A stretch of 64,000 bases of DNA from the NCBI RefSeq assembly GCF_012276985.1, contig NZ_JAAXMM010000003.1, positions 1 to 64,000 on the forward strand, read 5' to 3'. A program made the translations under genes and the position numbers. Shown here piece after piece: positions 1-7,932 of this stretch. This DNA is from Agrobacterium sp. a22-2. GTDB taxonomy: Bacteria; Pseudomonadota; Alphaproteobacteria; Rhizobiales; Rhizobiaceae. The number at the start of each line of letters is the position of its first letter. Position 1 is the stretch's first letter. The notes below the pieces were generated by a model. It did not search any database. It was given only the letters and a program-made list of their open reading frames with translations, and was not told where the DNA came from.

Positions 1-10
1 TAAGAGACAG
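1..10. other. Probable sequencing-adapter remnant at contig end
   Basis: The bases TAAGAGACAG are identical to the last 10 bases of the Nextera/Tn5 mosaic-end adapter. Ten exact matches at the very first position are unlikely by chance, so I infer that the window starts at a contig end with untrimmed adapter. The protein read through these bases should not be trusted. Confidence 0.6.
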
Positions 11-1306
11 TCTTCGCATAGACCATGTTGCGCAGACGGGCATAAACTCGACATCCCAGACACGGCCGAGGTCGGGACCATCGTCGAGGAAATAGATCAA
101 TCCGCCGCCCGCGCCGCGAATGGCCGGGATCTGCAAGCCTCCATCGGGCCCGGCTTGTTCGAATGCCTCGGCGCCAAGCGCCACGGCACGCTCTGCGGCG
201 GCCTTCGCATCCCCGACTTTCAGCCCGATGGCATAGGCTGTCGTGCCGTGCAGCAGGAAGGACGAGTTGGCAAAGCCCTGCTGTTCCATATTGATGACCA
301 GGTTGATATCGCCCTGGCGATAGAGATCGACATTCTTGCTGACATGCCGAGCGACCTTCCGGAATCCCAGGGTCTGCAGCAGGTCGGTCAGTTCCGTCGC
401 TTCCTGCTCCTCCGTTGCGAATTCGACAAAGGCGACGCCAGTCACCTCGGCCCGCGTGGGCATGGCTGGAACGGAGAGCGAAGTGTCTGGATCAATACGT
501 TTGATCTGGTCGCCCAGATAGACCAGCGAGCGATGACCATCCACGGCAATGGCGCGGGCCGAACCGCCGCGGAACTGGTCGTTGAAGATCTCGAGCGACA
601 GGTAGTCATCATAGCCCGTGGCTGCGACGGCGGCCATGAACTCCGCAACGGGGAGATCCCCCTCCCCCGGCATGTTGCGGAAATGCCGGCTCCAATAGAG
701 CAGATCCATGTCGATCAAAGGTGCATCTGCAAGCTGTACGATGAAAATCTTCTCTCGTGGAATGGAGCGGATCGAATTGACGTCGATCTTGCGGGCTAGC
801 GTGTGGAAGCTGTCAAGGATCAGGCCGATATTCGGGTGATCGGCGCGACGCACGATTTCCCAGGCGTCGCGATGATCGTGGATGTGCTTGCCCCAGGCCA
901 GCGCCTCATAACCGACGCGCAAGTCCCGTTTGGCGGCGCGCTCGCCCAGTTCACGAAAATCTGCAGCCGCCCGATCCAGGCCGCCGATGGAGACCGGCGA
1001 GACATTCGAACACACCAGGACGAGATCGGTGCCGAGTTCCTGCATGACATCGAACTTGCGTTCGGCGCGATCGAAATTGCGGGCACGCTGCGGTTCCGGC
1101 ATGCCCTCGAAGTCGCGAAACGGCTGAAATAGGGTGATCTCCAGCCCATGGTCGCGTACCATCCGGCCGACTTGGCGGGGGCTTTCGTCGAAGGCGAGGA
1201 AGTCGTTTTCGAAAATCTCAACACCGTCGAAGCCGGCTGCCGCAATGGCGGCCAGTTTTTCGGGAAGCTCGCCGCTGAGAGAAACCGTTGCTATGGACGT
1301 TTTCAT
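1..1306 (-). CDS. quiC: 3-dehydroshikimate dehydratase / 4-hydroxyphenylpyruvate dioxygenase-like protein, 3' end missing
   Basis: Two-domain protein of the family annotated as sugar phosphate isomerase/4-hydroxyphenylpyruvate dioxygenase, which includes QuiC. QuiC converts 3-dehydroshikimate to protocatechuate in quinate/shikimate catabolism. About 430 residues are visible. Residues 1-265 are a TIM-barrel domain with the expected metal ligands: Glu in YEALAWG, Asp in LILDSF, Gln in VQLADAP and Glu in SLEIFND. After residue 285 comes a VOC-type dioxygenase domain, cut by the window edge. The ATG at 1306 has a strong GGAGGAT site upstream. It lies 40 bp after aroE on the same strand, so co-transcription is likely. 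The last 10-15 residues before position 1 look unnatural and overlap the adapter remnant. Confidence 0.8.
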   Translation of the reverse strand, partial: MKTSIATVSLSGELPEKLAAIAAAGFDGVEIFENDFLAFDESPRQVGRMVRDHGLEITLFQPFRDFEGMPEPQRARNFDRAERKFDVMQELGTDLVLVCSNVSPVSIGGLDRAAADFRELGERAAKRDLRVGYEALAWGKHIHDHRDAWEIVRRADHPNIGLILDSFHTLARKIDVNSIRSIPREKIFIVQLADAPLIDMDLLYWSRHFRNMPGEGDLPVAEFMAAVAATGYDDYLSLEIFNDQFRGGSARAIAVDGHRSLVYLGDQIKRIDPDTSLSVPAMPTRAEVTGVAFVEFATEEQEATELTDLLQTLGFRKVARHVSKNVDLYRQGDINLVINMEQQGFANSSFLLHGTTAYAIGLKVGDAKAAAERAVALGAEAFEQAGPDGGLQIPAIRGAGGGLIYFLDDGPDLGRVWDVEFMPVCATWSMRRLSL

Positions 1307-1346
1307 CGAGATCCTCCTTTGCTGGGCCGCTACGGCCTCGTTGATA

Positions 1347-2207
1347 TCAACGGGTCAGCGACAGGAAATGGCGCCGCATGCGCTCCGCGTCGGCGGTGTG
1401 ACCGGTGAACAGGCTGAAGGCACCAACCGCCTGGAAGGTGGCCATGCCGCCGCCGTCGAGCACGCGACAGCCCCGTCGTCGCGCCTCGGCCAGAAGGGCG
1501 GTCTCGATCGGAAAGTAGACGATTTCAGCGACCCAGAGGTTTTCATGTAGCAGTTCGGCGGCTAGGGGCAGGCCGGGATATTTGTCCATGCCGGTCGGCG
1601 TGGCATGGATCAGACCGTTGGCTTCCTGAAGAGCTTGGAACAGATCGTCTCCGGCCACCAGCGTTGCGTCGGGAAAGAGCGGCTGCAATTTTGCAGCAAG
1701 ATCCTCAGCGCGGCTTTTGTCCATGTCGAACACGGTCAGCTGTCCGACGCCAAGTCGCAATGCGGCATAGGCGGTGGCGGCACCTGCGCCCCCTGCCCCG
1801 AGTTGGACAGCACGCCCTAGTTCGACATCGGGCAGGCCGCGTTTGAACGATTCGGCAAAGCCCCACCAGTCGGTGTTGTGTCCTTCCCGTCGGCCATTCC
1901 GCAGAACAACGGTGTTGACGGCTCCAAGGGCCGCAGCATCCGGCGTGAGGCTATCGAGAAGCGGAATGACTGCTTGCTTGCACGGGTGGGTGATGTTCAG
2001 GCCGGCAAAGTGTTCGTCTTCGGCAAAGGACAGCAGCGTCTGCAGTTGGTCGGGCTCTTCCGCCATTTCGGCGAGGTCGAGAAGGTCATAACGGTAGGAG
2101 AGGCCCTGTTCTCGCCCCTCGGCCATGTGCATGGCCGGCGTCAGCGAGGCCTTTATGCCGGAGCCGATCAACCCGGCGCGGAGCTGTCGCGAAGCTGTGA
2201 TTGTCAT
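1347..2207 (-). CDS. aroE: Shikimate/quinate dehydrogenase (AroE family)
   Basis: NAD(P)-dependent dehydrogenase interconverting shikimate (or quinate) and the 3-dehydro compound. The 286-residue length is normal. Visible are the substrate-site SLTPAMH near residue 21, catalytic Lys77 in NITHPCK, Asp113 in NTDWWGF and the Rossmann loop GAGGAG at 137-142. Pairing with a QuiC-type dehydratase and a TetR regulator suggests a catabolic rather than biosynthetic copy, feeding quinate/shikimate toward protocatechuate. The start at 2207 gives the usual family N-terminus. An in-frame ATG at 2249 with a GGGAGAG upstream is a plausible alternative. Confidence 0.85.
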   Translation of the reverse strand: MTITASRQLRAGLIGSGIKASLTPAMHMAEGREQGLSYRYDLLDLAEMAEEPDQLQTLLSFAEDEHFAGLNITHPCKQAVIPLLDSLTPDAAALGAVNTVVLRNGRREGHNTDWWGFAESFKRGLPDVELGRAVQLGAGGAGAATAYAALRLGVGQLTVFDMDKSRAEDLAAKLQPLFPDATLVAGDDLFQALQEANGLIHATPTGMDKYPGLPLAAELLHENLWVAEIVYFPIETALLAEARRRGCRVLDGGGMATFQAVGAFSLFTGHTADAERMRRHFLSLTR

Positions 2208-2305
2208 GAATGCGTTCGACTGGCTCGGGCCAGTGCCTCCTCGTCCCATATTGATTGCCGCTCTCCCGCTCGGTATCGACGGCAGCGCAAAGCATACCGT
2301 CATTC

Positions 2306-2334
2306 AGTAATGTACTAACTAGTTCGAATGTCAA
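2306..2334 (-). promoter_or_regulatory. Candidate promoter and TetR operator for aroE-quiC
   Basis: On the minus strand a perfect -35 TTGACA lies at 2334-2329. Just downstream is an imperfect palindrome ACTAACT-AGTTCGA (2314-2327, with AACTAGTT exact), where a repressor would block the promoter. The -10 box is poor. The divergent tetR at 2454 is the natural candidate to bind it. This is inference from position and symmetry. Confidence 0.4.
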
Positions 2335-2453
2335 GTTGGCCGGTGCTTGAAACAATCGTGCAAGCTGACTAAGACTGATGCTTGAGGGTCGGGGGCGAAC
2401 GGAGGACGTCGCTCGTTGTGGGCCGGAATACTGGAATGCAGGCAGGGTGGAGT

Positions 2454-3089
2454 ATGGCAGTCAGGCCACGCAAGAACGATCCGGAAAAGACGCGCAACGA
2501 CATCCTGGCGGTGGCCACGGAGGAGTTTTCCATGAACGGCCTGGCCGGCGGCCGCGTCGACTCCATTGCCGAGCGGACCAGTACGTCCAAGCGGATGATC
2601 TATTATTATTTCGGCAGCAAGGAAGGACTCTACCTCGCGGTTCTGGAGATGGCCTACCGGAAGATCCGTTCGCATGAAGAAGATCTCGAACTGCTGGGCC
2701 TGCCGCCGGATCAGGCGTTGCGCACCTTGATCGCTGCGACCTTCGATCACGACGAGGCCAATCCGGATTTCGTGCGGCTCGTCAGTATCGAGAACATTCA
2801 TCATGCGGTGCATATGCAGAGCTCGGGCGTCATCAAGGACCTGAACATTTCGATCATCGAGACGATCGCCGTTCTGCTGGATCGGGGATATCGAGACGGA
2901 ATTTTCAAGCGCCAAGTCGACGCGATCGACCTGCATATGCTGATCAGCGCCTTCTGCTTTTTCCGGGTGTCCAATCGCTACACGTTCGGCACGATTTTTC
3001 ACCGGGACCTGTCCGCGCCCGAATACTACGATCGGCACAAGAAGATGATTTCGGACTCGGTCATCAGCTATCTGATGTCTGCCGATTGA
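2454..3089 (+). CDS. TetR/AcrR family regulator
   Basis: One-component DNA-binding repressor of 211 residues. The N-terminal TetR helix-turn-helix covers about residues 10-57, with the typical recognition helix ending IYYYFGSKEGLY. The rest is an all-helical ligand domain resembling regulators of aromatic catabolic genes, with a C-terminal block rich in His, Tyr and Phe. The ATG at 2454 is chosen because GGTGGAG precedes it and the helix-turn-helix then begins at the usual place; an upstream in-frame ATG at 2382 gives an unlikely extension. It is divergent from aroE-quiC, which it probably represses until a quinate- or shikimate-derived ligand appears. Confidence 0.85.
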   Translation: MAVRPRKNDPEKTRNDILAVATEEFSMNGLAGGRVDSIAERTSTSKRMIYYYFGSKEGLYLAVLEMAYRKIRSHEEDLELLGLPPDQALRTLIAATFDHDEANPDFVRLVSIENIHHAVHMQSSGVIKDLNISIIETIAVLLDRGYRDGIFKRQVDAIDLHMLISAFCFFRVSNRYTFGTIFHRDLSAPEYYDRHKKMISDSVISYLMSAD

Positions 3090-3125
3090 GTTGATCTGCA
3101 ATGGTTCGAAGGGTACTTCCAGGGC

Positions 3126-3141
3126 GTTGACAGCTGTCAAC
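3126..3141. other. parS: parS-like centromere site 1 (repABC type)
   Basis: Perfect 16-bp palindrome GTTGACAGCTGTCAAC. It satisfies every fixed position of the published repABC parS consensus GTTNNCNGCNGNNAAC, bound by RepB partition proteins. It lies in the 357-bp region between the convergent ends of tetR (3089) and the yoaK-like gene (3447), where promoter operators are not expected. No other gene is supported in this stretch. Confidence 0.8.
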
Positions 3142-3251
3142 AGGCGGCAGCAGAAGCGGCGTTCTTGCCAGCCTTTGAAACGAACGGCACGACTGCTTCT
3201 ATGGAGCGCGGCAGCGGGTTGACTTGAGGTGAAGCGCATGGAGTGCGGAGC

Positions 3252-3267
3252 GTTGACAGCTGTCAAC
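3252..3267. other. parS: parS-like centromere site 2 (repABC type)
   Basis: Second identical copy of GTTGACAGCTGTCAAC, 126 bp from site 1. A GTTGACTTGA half-site lies about 30 bp before it. Identity of all 16 bases across copies, with unrelated flanks, argues for a protein-binding site rather than a longer duplicated element. Confidence 0.8.
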
Positions 3268-3351
3268 GGCATGTGGTTCTCGATTGTGTGGGTACGATGG
3301 GCATGCCTAAAGGAGAGTTTTTGAGGTAATCCAATAAACCGCGGGCGGGCT

Positions 3352-3367
3352 GTTGACAGCTGTCAAC
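3352..3367. other. parS: parS-like centromere site 3 (repABC type)
   Basis: Third identical copy of GTTGACAGCTGTCAAC, 100 bp from site 2. Clustered parS copies are known on rhizobial megaplasmids, usually close to repABC. No repA, repB or repC gene is present in this window. Confidence 0.8.
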
Positions 3368-3446
3368 GCCCGGCGCAAACGGCCGGCAAGTCTCGCGGCA
3401 TCTGCGTGAGCCGGCAACAAGCCTAAGGTTGACGTCCCCTCTAGGC

Positions 3447-4202
3447 CTAGGGCCGGGGTCCGCGGCGCCAGATACGCAGATCTTCAAGGACGGGCAGCGC
3501 GGCCAAGAGGACGAGCGGGAGTGCCAGAAGCAGGGCCGCGGAGGTTCCAAAGCGACTGAAGGCAATCGCCCCGGCAATGCCGCCTACCAGGAAAAGGCCG
3601 ATCAGAGACAAGAGCAGGCGCAGCTTCGGTCGATCGGCGCGCACCGGCGGTGCCGCGGCATGGGTCGCGGAGTTCCAGTAAAACAGCTTGCCCAGTTCTA
3701 TGCCCGCGTCCGTCACCAGCCCGGTGACATGGGTCGTGCGGATGCGGGCGCCGGACAGCTTGGTGATGATGGCGTTTTGCAATCCCATGACGAAGCAGAG
3801 AAGAGCCACGGTGAGTGGAATGAAAACGTCCTGGTACAAGGACAGAAACGAACCCAGCAATGCAAAAAGGACCAGCAAGCCGGCTTCGACCAGCAAGGGC
3901 AGGGCGTATTCTGACTGGAGGTCCATCCGGCGTCCCCAGTTGATGAGGATTGCCGAGCAGGCCGCCCCTGCCACGAAGGCGCCGAGCGCCGACAGGCCCG
4001 ACAGGACCAGAACGACATTGCCAAGCACCAGATTGTCAGCGATGGCCGAGACTATCCCGGACATATGCGAGGTATATTGCTGGACGGCCATGAACCCCCC
4101 TGCATTGGCCGCGCCCGCGACGAATGTCAGGTAGCGCGCAAGATGACGATCGCTCGCCTCGCTCCGTTGCCGTGACGCCAGATTGCTTAGATATTTCTTC
4201 AT
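3447..4202 (-). CDS. YoaK/DUF1275 family membrane protein
   Basis: Integral membrane protein of 251 residues with about six hydrophobic segments, belonging to the YoaK (DUF1275) family of unknown biochemical role. Family signs are the N-terminal FVAGAANAGGFMAV, then TSHMSG, and the central GLQNAIITKLSGARIRTTHVTG block. The start at 4202 (MKKYLSN) places the conserved region at the usual distance from the N-terminus, though the ribosome site is weak. A longer frame from 4301 lacks family resemblance. It converges on tetR across the parS cluster and shows no operon partner. Confidence 0.8.
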   Translation of the reverse strand: MKKYLSNLASRQRSEASDRHLARYLTFVAGAANAGGFMAVQQYTSHMSGIVSAIADNLVLGNVVLVLSGLSALGAFVAGAACSAILINWGRRMDLQSEYALPLLVEAGLLVLFALLGSFLSLYQDVFIPLTVALLCFVMGLQNAIITKLSGARIRTTHVTGLVTDAGIELGKLFYWNSATHAAAPPVRADRPKLRLLLSLIGLFLVGGIAGAIAFSRFGTSAALLLALPLVLLAALPVLEDLRIWRRGPRP

Positions 4203-4297
4203 TGCATGCCGTTGTGTGGTTTGTCCCAAGGTGGCTTTTGACGGCCAGGGCCACCTTATAACAGGACAAGGTTTACACGCGACGAATGTCCGGGAAA

Positions 4298-5281
4298 TCA
4301 ATCATCATCGTCAGCCGTCCCATTTGGCCCATGATGAGGGGCAACCCGCGCCCGCAGCGACTGTGCCGAAACGTTGCTATTGATCCCCGCCGCAAGCGCG
4401 GTCCGCTTGACGAGTCGCGCGACCTCTTGTGCATTCAGGCGCTGAGGTCCGGCGACCCTGCCCTGACCGATGACACGGCGAAACACAGGGCCACGGTGAA
4501 TCTTTGCAAGCCGGAGCCAAGTCTGCAGGGCGGCAACAGGGCAGGCGTCCTCCGGAACGGATCTGGTGATCTTGATATGCCGTAAACCGGTCCGCTCCCT
4601 TAGCGTGATGAGCAGCGAGCCGTCCGTGAGGTCGATCCACCCTAACCCGTCCGGGCTTTCGTCGTCACCGACATCGAGACCAACAATCTCGGATCGACGC
4701 AGGCCACCGGCAGAGCCGAGCAACAATATTGCCCGATCCCGGAGGCCTCGCAAGGTGCCCCGATCAAGCGTCTCCAGCATAGCCGCAATTCCGCTTTGCC
4801 CAATCGCTCCCTTGCCCATCCGGGCCTGGCCTGGTTGGCTGCGCAAAGCCGCAAGCGCGGCCAGAATCGGAGATGCGCTCCTGTCCAGCTGCAGACCGCG
4901 CTGCCGATAATTCCAGGCAAGGGAAGACAGACGCCGTTCAAGGGTAGCAAGCCCGTTCGGCCTGGCCGTTGCCGCACCGGAGGCGCAAGCGGAGATGTAG
5001 AGGCCGACAACCTGCGCATCGGGAGGCAGGAGAGCAAGGTTCTGCCGCCGGCACCATGCCGAATAGTGTTTCCAGTCGCCGGTATAGGCTCGCTGTGTAT
5101 TGGCAGAATTTGCGTCCTGTCCGCGAGACTGGACGATACTATGATTTGCGCGGGTAGGGTGGCTGGACATGATCTCGGGTGAAGAAGCGCCGACCTTGTT
5201 TGCCGGTGAAACCGCGTCAGCCGCAGGCGCAGTGTCACCAGGGATCATCGTCCCGCTATTTTCCTCGATAAAACGACTCAT
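4298..5281 (-). pseudogene. Tyrosine recombinase (phage integrase family), C-terminally broken
   Basis: The 327-residue frame has an N-terminal SAM-like core-binding domain (about 60-150) and the start of the catalytic domain. The first catalytic Arg is present at Arg195 in GGLRRSEIVGL. The second motif, normally H-x-x-R, reads AQSLRA, so the His is missing. The chain then ends in an Asp-run tail with no GH motif and no catalytic Tyr. Intact relatives continue about 60-80 residues further. I infer a 3' frameshift or deletion and no recombinase activity. An ATG at 5281 with AGGG upstream starts the frame. Confidence 0.7.
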
Positions 5282-5542
5282 CCCTGATACAATAGGGAAA
5301 GTCGGCCCCGGTGCAACATTATCATTCGTTATTGAATTTAGACAGCATGTGCGGTTTAAGGCTCATACAATGACATAACCGCACAAGTTCTTTTCTATGC
5401 CGGTCCACCCGGCTGCTTCGATCCGATCGCCTGGGTGCCAGATTGGAGTTGGCGCAGGGGCTCCAATTCGTTCAGTTGCGCTCGCGTCGATGCCGGAAAG
5501 CCTTGAGGTCCGTATCCCTCCGCAGGGTCGTCCCACACTGAA

Positions 5543-6472
5543 TCATTTCAGCGCTCTCAGCTTCATCTCCGTCCGCTGCATCAGGCGTTCCAGCTCCGCC
5601 ATGTCAATCGCGCTCAGTTTCGGGCCGGGCGCGCGAGTCGCGGCAGTGGTGATCGCGCCGCGCTTCATCAGGATCGTCTTGCGCAGGGCAAGACCGAAAC
5701 CGAGTTGTTGCTCGTGACGCAGAATGGGCAGGTAGGCGTCGTAGAAATCCTCCGCCTCTTCCATGCGACCTTCAGCGAACAGATTGACGGTTCCCACAAG
5801 CGCCTCGGGATAGGCAAACCCGGTCATCGCGCCGTCGGCGCCACGCGCCAGTTCCTGCGGCAGATAGAGGCCGCCATTGCCGCACAGGATCGACATGCGC
5901 GGAAAACCGTCCGCCTCGGCTGCCCGCACAGCCGAGATCTTGGCAAGGCCCGGGCAGTCCTCATGCTTGAGCATGACGATCTGCGGCAGGTCGCGGGTCA
6001 GTTCCAAAATCGTGCGCGGCGATACGGATACGCCTGTGACCTGTGGGAAGTCCTGAAAGACCACCGGAACGCTGTCGCCAAGAGCCGCACAGACCTGATG
6101 GAAATAGCCGATCACCCGATCTTCCCGGGCAAGGCCGCGCGAGGGTGCGACCATAACGCCGGCCGCCCCCTTTTCCATGGCGCGGTGGGCAAGATCCGCC
6201 AGGTTGGCAATGCCCGCATCCGAGACGCCGACCACAACAGGAAGATCACCGGCGCGGGCCATGAAGCGGTCGAGTACGGCGAAGCGTTCCTCCGGCGTCA
6301 ATTTGTCCGCTTCGCCCATCATGCCGAGGATGGTCATGCCCGTTACTCCCGTGCCGCGATAGAATTCGACCAGCCTGTCGATACTGTCGAAGTCCACGGC
6401 ACCTGTCTCGGTAAACGGCGTGGCCGCAATGATATAGACGCCCGCGGTGGTGCGATCGATGGTCCGGGCCAT
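5543..6472 (-). CDS. DapA-superfamily (dihydrodipicolinate synthase-like) lyase
   Basis: Class I, Schiff-base-forming TIM-barrel lyase or dehydratase of 309 residues. The Schiff-base Lys is visible in IVMLKHEDCPG. The Tyr that acts in true dihydrodipicolinate synthase and N-acetylneuraminate lyase (YNxP) is replaced: the region reads VVFQDFPQVTG, putting Gln there. A QD-x-P version occurs in DapA relatives that dehydrate 2-keto-3-deoxy sugar acids, so a keto-acid lyase or dehydratase is more likely than lysine biosynthesis. The GGGAG site 9 bases upstream supports the ATG. It follows pxpA by 27 bp and is probably co-transcribed with it. Confidence 0.75.
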   Translation of the reverse strand: MARTIDRTTAGVYIIAATPFTETGAVDFDSIDRLVEFYRGTGVTGMTILGMMGEADKLTPEERFAVLDRFMARAGDLPVVVGVSDAGIANLADLAHRAMEKGAAGVMVAPSRGLAREDRVIGYFHQVCAALGDSVPVVFQDFPQVTGVSVSPRTILELTRDLPQIVMLKHEDCPGLAKISAVRAAEADGFPRMSILCGNGGLYLPQELARGADGAMTGFAYPEALVGTVNLFAEGRMEEAEDFYDAYLPILRHEQQLGFGLALRKTILMKRGAITTAATRAPGPKLSAIDMAELERLMQRTEMKLRALK

Positions 6473-6499
6473 GCCCTGTTCTCCCTTGAATGATGAAAC

Positions 6500-7273
6500 C
6501 TAGCGCTTCGGCAAGGCAAACGGCGCTATCGAGACGCCTTCGGCAAGCAATGCCTCTTTCAGCGCCTTCGTTATTGCCGCCGCGCCGGGCGTGTCGCCAT
6601 GCACGCAGAGGGTGGCTGCTTCCACGGGCAATTTCTGGCCGCCGATGGTTGGAATGAAACCATCGCGCACCATGCTCATGACCTGGTCGACGCTCTGGCG
6701 CGGATCATGGATGACGGAACCCGCCATCGACCGGGATGTCAGCATGCCCTGGTCGGTATAGGTCCGGTCCGCATAGATTTCGCTTGCGGTCTTCAGGCCG
6801 ATGCGTTGGGCTGCTTTCATGGTTTCAGAGTAGGGCAGGGTAATGAAGACAAGATCCGGATCCACCGCATGAACGGCCCGTACGCAAACATCGGCGAGTC
6901 CCGCGTCTTCTGCCGCCATATTGCCGATCGCGCCATGGGTCTTCACATGGGTAATCGGCCAGCCGAGTGTCCTGGCCATGCCGGAGATCGCGGCGATTTG
7001 ATAGATCAGCTGCGCTTCCAGATCCTCCGGCTTTTCACCTGAAATACGTCGGCGGCCGAAGCCATAGAGATCCATGAACGAGGGATGGGCGCCAATCGCG
7101 ACACCGCGCTCCTTGGCCATCAGGATCGTGTCGCGCATGACGACAGGATCGCCGGCGTGAAAGCCGCAGGCAACATTGGCTGTGGTCACCAGATCGAGCA
7201 TCGCCTTGTCATCGCCGATCGAATAGGCGCCAAAAGCCTCGCCCATGTCGCAGTTCAGGTCTATCGTCGCCAA
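6500..7273 (-). CDS. pxpA: 5-oxoprolinase subunit A / LamB-YcsF family protein
   Basis: 257-residue LamB/YcsF protein. In 5-oxoproline hydrolysis PxpA works with PxpB and PxpC. The family signature is complete: N-terminal DLNCDMGEAFG, then NVACGFHAGDP, GAHPSF, HVKTHGA and the C-terminal LCVHGDTPGA. The start is TTG at 7273, because no in-frame ATG exists nearby and DLNCD must be near the N-terminus. No pxpB or pxpC is adjacent. Instead it is paired with a DapA-type lyase, so the partner enzymes are elsewhere or the substrate differs. Confidence 0.85.
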   Translation of the reverse strand: MATIDLNCDMGEAFGAYSIGDDKAMLDLVTTANVACGFHAGDPVVMRDTILMAKERGVAIGAHPSFMDLYGFGRRRISGEKPEDLEAQLIYQIAAISGMARTLGWPITHVKTHGAIGNMAAEDAGLADVCVRAVHAVDPDLVFITLPYSETMKAAQRIGLKTASEIYADRTYTDQGMLTSRSMAGSVIHDPRQSVDQVMSMVRDGFIPTIGGQKLPVEAATLCVHGDTPGAAAITKALKEALLAEGVSIAPFALPKR

Positions 7274-7932
7274 GCCGCATACTCCATCCTGATTATTCCG
7301 AATTTCATACCTGGATACAGGTTGTATACCGAAGCGGCAAGCCGTAGGCCTGCACCATCCCCTATCTTCCCTTCACGGAGATCGGGCAACGCCGCCGAAA
7401 AGCGAGCTAGGCGTATGGACTCTATCCCAGGCGTCACCCCTCAATCAGCCTGAGCCATGCTCGGCTGCACTCGAATGAGCTGATCCATGCTTTTTCGGTC
7501 GCTCCGTTCTCGCCGCATCGACGGAGCTGAACCTTCAGCGATCTCTAGGATATAGGGGCAATTCGATGCCCAAGGCAATTATTCCCCTCGCCCTTACGGC
7601 ATCTGTTGCGATCAACCTCCTGTCCGGCACGACCGTTGTCTCGCCAAAGCCGGAGTTGGTTCCGGCAATCGGCGGCGAACCCGACGACGGCTATGATCCG
7701 CTGCTCGGTTGGGGCCGTTACGGTCATCCCTTGTTTCAATCGACATTGCTGACCCGTGATGCCAAGCTTTGTGACGGATATGGGCGCGTGACATCACGCT
7801 TGGTGGAGGGCGCGCGCGGCGCAGGGCCGAAGATCTGCCATGAGGATAACCCATCCGGATTATGCCCGATGACGTCGACCCATGGCGATCGATGACCATA
7901 CGACCCCGAGCCGCGATATCGTTGGCAGCGCC
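7274..7932. other. 659-bp stretch without a confident gene
   Basis: Apart from the inverted repeat near pxpA I see no recognisable gene. A plus-strand frame at 7566-7895 (109 codons) starts with a weak secretion-signal-like stretch and has a purine-rich AGGATATAGGGG upstream, but it resembles no family I know and its C-terminal part looks like random GC-rich coding. It could be a small secreted protein or chance. Confidence 0.3.
7315..7327. promoter_or_regulatory. Inverted repeat upstream of pxpA (candidate operator)
   Basis: Perfect inverted repeat ATACA-GGT-TGTAT about 40 bp upstream of pxpA, within a wider run rich in GTATAC. The size and symmetry suit GntR- or IclR-type regulators. No regulator of those families is adjacent, so the binding protein is unknown. 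Confidence 0.4.

Noticed and set aside
3263..3577. Minus-strand 104-codon frame across the parS cluster
   Set aside because: It overlaps the coding end of the YoaK-like gene, contains the palindromes as codons and resembles no protein family.
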